Assembly (NCBI GenBank): GCA_030834415.1
Contig: JAURFH010000015.1
Span: 1 to 36,541 of the forward strand
Direction: 5' to 3'
DNA: 36,541 nucleotides
From: Verrucomicrobiota bacterium
Lineage (GTDB): Bacteria > Verrucomicrobiota > Verrucomicrobiia > Limisphaerales > JAEYXS01
Part shown: positions 22,936 to 29,886 of the stretch, in pieces
How the letters are laid out: each line of letters begins with the position of its first letter
Numbering within the stretch: the first letter of the stretch is position 1
Made by a program: the position numbers and the translations under genes
Notes under the pieces: model-generated
What the model was told of the DNA's origin: nothing
The model's database searches: none
The model's input: the letters and a program-made list of their open reading frames with translations, nothing else

Positions 22936-24306
22936 ATGCCTCGCCCTTGCCTGACTGTTTTCGCCGCCGTGTGCTTTGCATTCACTTTGTCCTTGAGCAG
23001 TGCTGCTGCGGCGGGACTGGAGTTTGCCTGGACCATGAGTGCCGGCGGTAAGGGGAATGACAAGACCCGGGCCATCACCACGGATGCTCAAGGAAATGTC
23101 TATCTGGCGGGAGAGTTCAATGGACCTGCGAAATTTGGCGAACACGAATTGCCGGGCGCGGGCAGTTATGACTATTTCCTCGCGAAGTGTGATGCCAACG
23201 GAAAGTTTCTCTGGGCGCACAGCGGCGGTGGCACGGCGATTGACCGGGCGTACGGCGTGGCTACCGATCCGCAGGGGAATTGTTATGTCACCGGACATTA
23301 CCAGAGCACCAACGCCACGTTCAGCGGCCAGGCGGTCGGTAACGCGGGTGATTACGATGTCTTCGTGGCCAAGTATTCTCCGGCGGGAGACTTGCTCTGG
23401 CTCAAGTCCGGCGGCGGCAAGGGATATGATTATGGTCACGGCATCGCGGTGGACACGCGGGGCAATGCTTATGTCACGGGGGCCATCGTGGGTGATGCCC
23501 TGTTCGGTGACACCACTCTCACCAATCCGCCGGGTGCACATGTCTTCTGTGCCAGTTACGATACCCAAGGCACGTTGCGCTGGGTGAAGACTACCGCGGG
23601 CAAAGGGGCGAGCAGTGGTCACGGGATCGCGGTGGATGCCGCCGGAAATGCTTATGTGGGTGGTTACACGGGCGGCCTCAGCAGCTTGGGTGGGCATAGC
23701 CTGACCAACGCGAAGGGCCGCGATTTGCTGGTGGCAAAATTTACGCCAACTGGCGAGATCGCTTGGGTCGCGCAAGGCCATGGCAGCACGAATGCCATGG
23801 CCCATGAGATCGCGGTGGACGCACAAGGAAACGTCTGGGCCGCTGGCATGTTCAAGGGGACAGCAAATCTGGCGGCGGACCAGGCCACGACCAGTCACGG
23901 GGATAGCGACTGGTTGCTGGTGCATTACGACCGCGACGGCAAGCAGCGCTGGGCCCGCAGTGGTGGTGGCCCCAAGGTGGATTACGGCTTGGGCATCGTG
24001 GCGGGGAACAAAGGAAGTGCGTATCTGACCGGTGAATTCTCGGAGACGGCCAGCTTCGACGGGCGCACTCTGACCTCCCGCGGGGCAACGGATGTCTATC
24101 TTGCCGTCTTCGGACCGGATGGGAAAATAACGGACCTGTTGCAAGCTGGCGGTGACAAGGGAGACAACGCCTACGTCATCACCCGTGATGCGACAGGGAA
24201 CCTGTATCTCTCCGGCTCCTTCGGCGGCACCGCCAGGTATGGCGAGCACAACATCTCCAGCAGCGGTGGCAATGATCTCTACGTGGCCAAGGTGCGGGCT
24301 AAGTAG
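22936..24306 (+). CDS. Secreted SBBP-type beta-propeller protein
   Basis: A 456-residue protein with a signal peptide (MPRPCLTVFAAVCFAFTLSL, cleaved after AAAA) and about eight repeats of roughly 52 residues. The repeat consensus is GIAVDxxGNxYVTGxF, then a G-rich turn, DxFVAKYxxxGxxxW and SGGG. These are bacterial propeller (SBBP) repeats that fold into blades. Such proteins sit at the surface or in the periplasm; the ligand is unknown and there is no enzyme motif. The open frame starts further upstream, but the ATG at 22936 begins the signal peptide. Its 3' end overlaps the convergent YfhO-like gene by 8 bases. Confidence 0.88.
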   Translation: MPRPCLTVFAAVCFAFTLSLSSAAAAGLEFAWTMSAGGKGNDKTRAITTDAQGNVYLAGEFNGPAKFGEHELPGAGSYDYFLAKCDANGKFLWAHSGGGTAIDRAYGVATDPQGNCYVTGHYQSTNATFSGQAVGNAGDYDVFVAKYSPAGDLLWLKSGGGKGYDYGHGIAVDTRGNAYVTGAIVGDALFGDTTLTNPPGAHVFCASYDTQGTLRWVKTTAGKGASSGHGIAVDAAGNAYVGGYTGGLSSLGGHSLTNAKGRDLLVAKFTPTGEIAWVAQGHGSTNAMAHEIAVDAQGNVWAAGMFKGTANLAADQATTSHGDSDWLLVHYDRDGKQRWARSGGGPKVDYGLGIVAGNKGSAYLTGEFSETASFDGRTLTSRGATDVYLAVFGPDGKITDLLQAGGDKGDNAYVITRDATGNLYLSGSFGGTARYGEHNISSSGGNDLYVAKVRAK

Positions 24307-26605
24307 CGTTGCGCTTGGGCCGCCAGAAGAAGCAGGCGATCAACATGGCGAGCGCCGTGGCGAACGAAAGCTTGGCACCCTTAATGAACTCGTGGTCCAC
24401 ATATCGGAGCCGAATCACGCTCTTGCCTTCAGGTATTTGCACCGCTTGAAAGGCGTGGTTCGCGCGGATCACTTCGGCCAGTTTACCATTTACTGTGGCC
24501 TGCCACGCTGGGTGCCAAGACTGGGCGATGACGGCTGCTGCGTAAGTGTTCGCCTCGGCTGTGAATGTGATCTCGTGCCGTTTCACCACGAGGTCACTGA
24601 TGCTGGCTTTGAATTCAAAATTAGTCGGCAGTGGTGGAGGGACCATGGGCATCGTGGAAAGCCAGACTTCTGTGCGTGCATCGAAGTCATTAGCCGTGAT
24701 CTTCTTCAGCACCTTTTCATGGTCATCCTCTTCTTGCATTTCCTGTAACACTGTCACCAAAGGCAACGCATTCGTGCGTGGACTCCACTCCACGGCTGAT
24801 TTTGCAGAGGTCTCATAGCGTGCGCCGAGGAAATCCAAGATGCCTGCTGGGGGCGGAGTATTCGTCATCGCGTAGATTTTATCCTCCAGCTCCTTTTGCC
24901 ATTTGAGCGGGAGGGTGGAGGAGCCGTTCACCTTGGGCATGCCGTCCAGTAGATTGAGGTTCGACCACAGCGCCATACGGCGGCCGAAGAACTCGGATTC
25001 AAATTCCGGGATGGTACTCATCAGCAAAACACCCTCCGCCTTGGGCGTGATGAAGACGCGGTAGAAATTCTCGGGCGTCACTTCCGGGAATTGCTGATGT
25101 TCGCGGATGACATTCGCCTCGAACACGCGCGCAGGCAGCGTCGGGTTCAGCTTGGGATAATGCAGGCACGCATCACCTACAAGCAGGGCGAGCAGGGCCA
25201 GTTGCAGGCCACGGCGACGCAGGGCATCGCCTTCCAGCAGGATGAAGCGCAGGAGCACCATCGCCCCGGCGAAGACGAAGAACCGCACGAGTGTGTTGCT
25301 CTTGATGACCGGCCAGTTGTCGTAGCCGGATTTGTTTGCCCACGCGATGCCGAGCACCACCAGCATGAGCGCGGCCACCCCGCCGATGATTTGCCCAAGC
25401 CGCTTGCCCTCGCGCAGCCCTCCAATGGAGCGATCGTCACTGACCGCTTGCCAGCCAAAGGCCGCGAGCAGGATGAGCGCGGGCATGGCGAGATAGAGGA
25501 ACTTCACCGGGAAGCGGATGAGTGACCACACGGGTATATTCGCCCGAAGTGTTTCATAGCCCGGCAGATTCCCGCCCATCGCCAAGACCAGACCGAGCAA
25601 GGCCACGCCCGCCCAGAGCCAGCGCAGTTTGCGGCCGCTCTTCCACACCCCGAACAATGCGAGCACCAAAACCGTCGCGCCACAGTAATACGTGCTGATG
25701 AATTCCTGTCCCTGCTGGAAGAACGTGCCCTGATGCGTCATGATCTGGCGGATCATCGGCACGAAGAGATTCACCCAACCCCAGAGCGGAATGGACCAGT
25801 TGTTCGTAGTGAAGCCCGCGGTGCGATAGGATAACTCCAGCGTTTGGAAGAAAGGCAGCAATTGTGCGGCGCTCAGCCCGCTGACCAGCACAATGACACC
25901 GGTGAAGCGTCCGAAGTAATTCATCGGTTTGCCGCTGTGCCACCACGCCGCCAGCAACCAGAGCAGGGCGATGAACCAGGTGAAGAGGATGACCTCTGGG
26001 ACACCCGAGAGCATCTGCAAGGTGCTGGTCACCGCCGCGCCGAGAATCCAGCGCCCGCCTGAGATCCAAGCATGGCGCAGGCTCCAGAGCACCCACGGCA
26101 AGAGACCGAGCACCACGGTGTAGTTCGGCCACATGAGTCCGGAGAGCGTCGCGCCGTTGAAGATGTAGAGCGTACCCGCCAAGGCTGCCGCGAAGCCGCC
26201 GAGCTTCAGGTCTACGGCCAATTTGCGCATGCCCATCCCCCCGATCCAGAAATGCAGCAGGCAGAAAAAACCCAAGGACCACGGCATGGGGAACAACACC
26301 ATGAGCAGGCTGGGTGGATAGAGCACCATGGTACCCCATTGCGCGAGGAAGGGCGCCCCGCAATCACTGTAAGGATTCCATAGCGGCAGTTCCCCTGCGA
26401 GGATGGAGTCGCGGTAATAGTCCACAAACCCATAGCCCAACACGCCGTAATCGCGGAAGAACAGCGCCTTGGTGCCGAAGAACACGCCCTGATGCGTCAG
26501 GATAAGGGCGAGCGCGAGGAAGGCGCCGAACGCGCTTGCAGGATGCGCCTGTCCCCACGCCAGCAGACGTGCCAACAGGGACGGCGGTTGCGAGCCTTCG
26601 GTCAT
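24299..26605 (-). CDS. YfhO-like GT-C membrane glycosyltransferase
   Basis: A 768-residue integral membrane protein with about a dozen hydrophobic helices between residues 20 and 470 and again near the C-terminus (GAKLSFATALAMLIACFFW). A soluble domain of about 250 residues lies between them. The first periplasmic loop contains LPLWNPYSDCGAPFLAQWG, like the NP-rich loop of YfhO proteins, and the end WHPAWQATVNGK ... AFQAVQIPEG matches the YfhO C-terminal domain. In Bacillus and Listeria, YfhO proteins move sugars from polyprenyl-phosphate donors to envelope polymers. The divergent neighbour encodes a Dpm1-like GT2, a suitable donor synthase. Confidence 0.85.
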   Translation of the reverse strand: MTEGSQPPSLLARLLAWGQAHPASAFGAFLALALILTHQGVFFGTKALFFRDYGVLGYGFVDYYRDSILAGELPLWNPYSDCGAPFLAQWGTMVLYPPSLLMVLFPMPWSLGFFCLLHFWIGGMGMRKLAVDLKLGGFAAALAGTLYIFNGATLSGLMWPNYTVVLGLLPWVLWSLRHAWISGGRWILGAAVTSTLQMLSGVPEVILFTWFIALLWLLAAWWHSGKPMNYFGRFTGVIVLVSGLSAAQLLPFFQTLELSYRTAGFTTNNWSIPLWGWVNLFVPMIRQIMTHQGTFFQQGQEFISTYYCGATVLVLALFGVWKSGRKLRWLWAGVALLGLVLAMGGNLPGYETLRANIPVWSLIRFPVKFLYLAMPALILLAAFGWQAVSDDRSIGGLREGKRLGQIIGGVAALMLVVLGIAWANKSGYDNWPVIKSNTLVRFFVFAGAMVLLRFILLEGDALRRRGLQLALLALLVGDACLHYPKLNPTLPARVFEANVIREHQQFPEVTPENFYRVFITPKAEGVLLMSTIPEFESEFFGRRMALWSNLNLLDGMPKVNGSSTLPLKWQKELEDKIYAMTNTPPPAGILDFLGARYETSAKSAVEWSPRTNALPLVTVLQEMQEEDDHEKVLKKITANDFDARTEVWLSTMPMVPPPLPTNFEFKASISDLVVKRHEITFTAEANTYAAAVIAQSWHPAWQATVNGKLAEVIRANHAFQAVQIPEGKSVIRLRYVDHEFIKGAKLSFATALAMLIACFFWRPKRNAT

Positions 26606-26723
26606 CCGCGCCAGTCTTGCCTGAGAGCGGGCGGGATGTCAGCCCGGAATAAACATTTGAGATTTCCGGGTAGTCCTGTTTGGGGCTGGTCTTGCCGGAT
26701 GCTTTCGCGTAACAGACAAGGAT

Positions 26724-28118
26724 ATGCTTAACCGACGGGAATTTTATGACGCACGCGCTGAGGCGCGCCCACGTGAGGCGTCCCGTCATTATCACAAGCT
26801 GCTGGAGCGTTACTTCGCGTTCCTGGTGCCGCCCGGCTTGCGGGTGCTGGAGGTCGGTTGCGGCCTCGGCGATCTGTTGGCCGCGGTGAAACCAGCGGAA
26901 GGGGTGGGCATCGATTTCAGCCCCAAGACCATCGAATTGGCCAAGGCCCGGCATCCGGAGCTGGAGTTCCATGTCGCCGAAGCAGGCACTTTCACCAGTG
27001 AAGAGCCGTTCGATTACATCATCCTCTCGGACTTGGTGAACGACCTGCCGGATGTGCAAGCCGTGCTGGAGCAGTTGAAGAAGGTTTCCCACCCACGCAC
27101 GCGTCTGGTCATCAATTTCTTCAACAACGTCTGGCGCCCGATCTTGGCGACAGCGGAGGGCATCGGCGAAAAAGCCCCCACGCCCCTGCAGAACTGGCTT
27201 TCGAGTTCGGACATGCAGAATCTCCTGCACCTCGCCGGGTGGGAGATGGTGAAGATGGACACGCGTATCCTCTGGCCAGTCTATACGCCTTTGCTCGGTC
27301 CTTTGTTGAACCGATTTGTCGCGCCGTTACTGCGTCCACTCTGCATGACCGTGTTCATCGTGGCGCGACCTGAGCCGCCGACGGACAAGGATCGTCAGTT
27401 CTCCTGCTCCGTCGTCATCCCGGCACGAAATGAAGCGGGCAATATCGAGGCGGCGGTCTTGCGCACGCCCGAGATGGGGAAGGGCACCGAGATCATTTTC
27501 GTGGAAGGCCACTCCAAGGATAACACGTGGGATGAGATCCAACGCGTCGTGGCGAAATACCCGCAGCGAAATATCAAAGTGCTCAAGCAACAGACCGCCG
27601 GTAAAGGTGGCGCCGTGCGCGAGGCCTTTGCCGTGGCCACGGGCGATCTGCTTTTCATCCTGGATGCCGACCTCACGATGCCACCGGAGGAACTGCCCAA
27701 GTTCTATGAAGTGGCGCGTAGCGGCACGGCAGAGTTCGTGAACGGGGTGCGGCTCGTCTATCCCATGGAGGACCAGGCGATGCAGTTCCTGAACATGATC
27801 GCGAACCACTGCTTCGGTCTGGCCTTTAGCTGGCTGCTGGGGCAAAGGCTCAAGGATACCTTGTGCGGTACCAAGGTGCTCTTCCGCAAAGATTATGAAG
27901 AGATCGCGCGGAACCGGAATTACTTCGGCGACTTTGATCCGTTCGGTGACTTCGACCTGCTCTTCGGCGCGGCGAAGCTGAATCTGCGGCTCATCGATCT
28001 GCCCATCCGTTATCAGGCGCGTACTTATGGCGAGACGAATATCCATCGCTGGCGGCACGGCTGGTTGCTGCTGCGCATGGTGATCTTCGCGGCGCGGCGG
28101 TTGAAATTCTTTGCGTGA
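26724..28118 (+). CDS. Methyltransferase / Dpm1-like GT2 fusion protein
   Basis: A 464-residue two-domain protein. Residues 1-215 form a class I SAM-dependent methyltransferase (motif I VLEVGCGLGDLL at 41-52, VGIDFSPKTIELAK next). Residues 227-464 form a GT2 glycosyltransferase with SVVIPARNEAGNI, AGKGGAVREAF, the DxD motif LDADLTMPPEEL (Asp314, Asp316) and LKDTLCGTKVLFRKDY. The GT2 part is closest in pattern to polyprenyl-phosphate sugar synthases. A C-terminal hydrophobic segment is short, so membrane association may be peripheral. An AAGGA lies just before the ATG. The next gene overlaps it as TGATG. Confidence 0.9.
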   Translation: MLNRREFYDARAEARPREASRHYHKLLERYFAFLVPPGLRVLEVGCGLGDLLAAVKPAEGVGIDFSPKTIELAKARHPELEFHVAEAGTFTSEEPFDYIILSDLVNDLPDVQAVLEQLKKVSHPRTRLVINFFNNVWRPILATAEGIGEKAPTPLQNWLSSSDMQNLLHLAGWEMVKMDTRILWPVYTPLLGPLLNRFVAPLLRPLCMTVFIVARPEPPTDKDRQFSCSVVIPARNEAGNIEAAVLRTPEMGKGTEIIFVEGHSKDNTWDEIQRVVAKYPQRNIKVLKQQTAGKGGAVREAFAVATGDLLFILDADLTMPPEELPKFYEVARSGTAEFVNGVRLVYPMEDQAMQFLNMIANHCFGLAFSWLLGQRLKDTLCGTKVLFRKDYEEIARNRNYFGDFDPFGDFDLLFGAAKLNLRLIDLPIRYQARTYGETNIHRWRHGWLLLRMVIFAARRLKFFA

Positions 28119-28864
28119 TGCCGATGCCGGTCCCGTTGTCACAGCATCAGGAGGAGATCCAGGCGAACCAACGCGCATGGGCACAGAAGCCGCTCTTGCA
28201 AGCCATCTATGCGGACCTCTACGCGCGGATAATCAAACAGATCGATGCCAGCCTGCCGGGGCAGATCGTCGAGATCGGTTCCGGCATGGGCAATCTGAAG
28301 ACGCATCTTCCCGCAGCTCTTTGCACGGATCTCTTTCCGAATCCCTGGCTGGATGCGGTGTGTGATGGCTACGGACTGCCGTTCAAATCGGAAAGCCTTT
28401 CTCACCTCGTGCTCTCCGATGTGTTCCACCATCTGGAAGCCCCCAATGCTTTCTTGCGCGAAGCACAGCGCGTGCTGATCCCACCTGGACGCATTGTCAT
28501 CATGGAGCCCTATATCAGCGCTTGCAGTTATCCGGTCTATGGCCTGCTGCACCATGAGCCGGTGGCAATGGACAAGCCGGTGAAGCAGGAGCCGCTCTTG
28601 CCGCGTCCGCATGCGTATTACGCGGCACAAGGGAATGCCACGCGTTTGTTCTTCAAACAAGAATGGCCGGACTGGCCGCGCGGCTGGCGGGTGACGCATC
28701 GCGAGGCGTTCAGTGCGTTCGCCTTCTTGCTCTCCGGCGGCTTCAGCAAGCCCGCCTTGTACCCGGCCAGTTGTTTGGGCGGGATGCAAAAGCTGGATGC
28801 CAAATTCTCCCGCTGGCCCAAGCTATTTGGTGGTCGCTGCATTGTGGTGTTGGAGAAGATGTGA
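28118..28864 (+). CDS. Class I SAM-dependent methyltransferase
   Basis: A 248-residue enzyme with motif I QIVEIGSGMGNLKTH (about 49-63) and the later VLSDVFHHLEAPNAFLREA and VLIPPGRIVIMEPY, typical of methyltransferase type 11 domains. The substrate is unknown. The start at 28118 overlaps the stop of the fusion gene (TGATG), so the two are co-translated; a GTG one codon earlier is an alternative. Together with the fused methyltransferase, it suggests modification of a sugar or lipid intermediate in the same pathway. A hairpin cluster follows directly. Confidence 0.88.
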   Translation: MPMPVPLSQHQEEIQANQRAWAQKPLLQAIYADLYARIIKQIDASLPGQIVEIGSGMGNLKTHLPAALCTDLFPNPWLDAVCDGYGLPFKSESLSHLVLSDVFHHLEAPNAFLREAQRVLIPPGRIVIMEPYISACSYPVYGLLHHEPVAMDKPVKQEPLLPRPHAYYAAQGNATRLFFKQEWPDWPRGWRVTHREAFSAFAFLLSGGFSKPALYPASCLGGMQKLDAKFSRWPKLFGGRCIVVLEKM

Positions 28865-28869
28865 TGGCA

Positions 28870-29005
28870 GTAGCGCAGACTGGCAGTCTGCGGTGTCGCA
28901 GATTGTTAATCTGCGAATCGTGAAGACTGACGGTAGCCTGCCGACTGCCAGTCGGCGACATCACCGCAGTCGCGGGTCAGGCAGCAGGTTGCCAACCTGC
29001 GCTAC
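28870..29005. repeat. Cluster of four short perfect hairpins bounded by an inverted repeat
   Basis: Four stems with 3-base loops follow one another: CGCAGACT-ggc-AGTCTGCG (28874-28892), TCGCAGATT-gtt-AATCTGCGA (28896-28916), GCCGACT-gcc-AGTCGGC (28940-28956) and GCAGGTT-gcc-AACCTGC (28984-29000). The whole is enclosed by GTAGCGCAG (28870-28878) and its complement CTGCGCTAC (28997-29005). The stems differ in sequence but all pair perfectly. It lies between two convergent genes. Confidence 0.8.
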
Positions 29006-29008
29006 AGA

Positions 29009-29701
29009 CTAACGATTGGTCGCTTGCGCGGAGATTCTGAGGAACGAATCCAGGTCCGTGTGATCGGGCAGCACGGCGACAGCGCCCTCTGCCCGCAAGC
29101 GTTCGGCGCGTTCTCCTTTGCCGATGCCGATGAAGGGCCAGCCCAAGGCGCGACAGGCTCGTGCATCCCATACCCCATCGCCTACATAGACGACCTGATC
29201 CGTCTCACCGAAGCATTCCGTGGCGCGTTGCCGGGCGATTTTCATGATGGAGACACGGTCATGCGCGTCATCGGATGACGCCGCGGGGTGGTCATCATAG
29301 CACAGACCCGCGCAGGCCATCTTCAGCCGGGCGGAAGCTTGCCACGCCCCGGTGGCGAGGGCCACGCCGTAGCCGCCTTGACCGGTCAGATGCGTGAGCA
29401 ATTCCGGTGCGCCGGCGATGGGAGCGACGGGATTCTCCACCAACATTTGTGCGAGCAACTTGAGGAAGTGCTCGCGAAAAGCCGCCAGTTCATCCGTGGC
29501 CGGGGCGCGGCCGTTACGCACCTCATGCAATTCATGCAACAACCCGGTATCGGTCACATGCCGGTATTTCGACCAGTCCGTATCCACCTCGTGAAAGTCC
29601 CACACCTCGGCGAGCGCCCGTACGAAACAGACATCATCCGCCTGCATGGATTCCGTCAACGTGCCATCGATGTCGAAGATGATGAGGGGCATGTTTTGCA
29701 T
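29009..29701 (-). CDS. HAD-family hydrolase (phosphatase-like)
   Basis: A 230-residue cytoplasmic enzyme with the HAD nucleophile motif IIFDIDGTLTES (Asp10, Asp12), motif II near VALATGAW, a Lys in the KIARQRA region and motif IV VVYVGDGVWDARACRALG. The helical cap lies between residues 18 and 95. It resembles phosphoglycolate phosphatase-type and beta-phosphoglucomutase-type members. The substrate cannot be told from sequence. The start may be the ATG at 29701 or the one three codons later. It converges on the hairpin cluster and is divergent from the dehydrogenase gene. Confidence 0.88.
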   Translation of the reverse strand: MQNMPLIIFDIDGTLTESMQADDVCFVRALAEVWDFHEVDTDWSKYRHVTDTGLLHELHEVRNGRAPATDELAAFREHFLKLLAQMLVENPVAPIAGAPELLTHLTGQGGYGVALATGAWQASARLKMACAGLCYDDHPAASSDDAHDRVSIMKIARQRATECFGETDQVVYVGDGVWDARACRALGWPFIGIGKGERAERLRAEGAVAVLPDHTDLDSFLRISAQATNR

Positions 29702-29886
29702 CTATCAAAGAGATAGAATGATTGGGTTTGGAAAGGTTAATTTTATGAGATACCGCGTTTCATTGCGCTGATTCGACAGCGGGACACATAATAGACAGCT
29801 GTTTATGGTCAAACTTTAGTTGAATTATTGAGCCGCCGCAGCGTCGGTTTTCTCGTTGCTTCGAGGGCAGGGCAGGGGTTGATATT

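Noticed and set aside
22786-24249. 487-codon open frame on the minus strand
   Set aside because: It is antisense to the propeller gene. Its length follows from the GC-rich repeat codons of the real gene, and its product has no domain pattern.
28870-29005. CRISPR array
   Set aside because: The units are short hairpins of differing sequence and uneven spacing with no identical repeats, unique spacers or cas genes.
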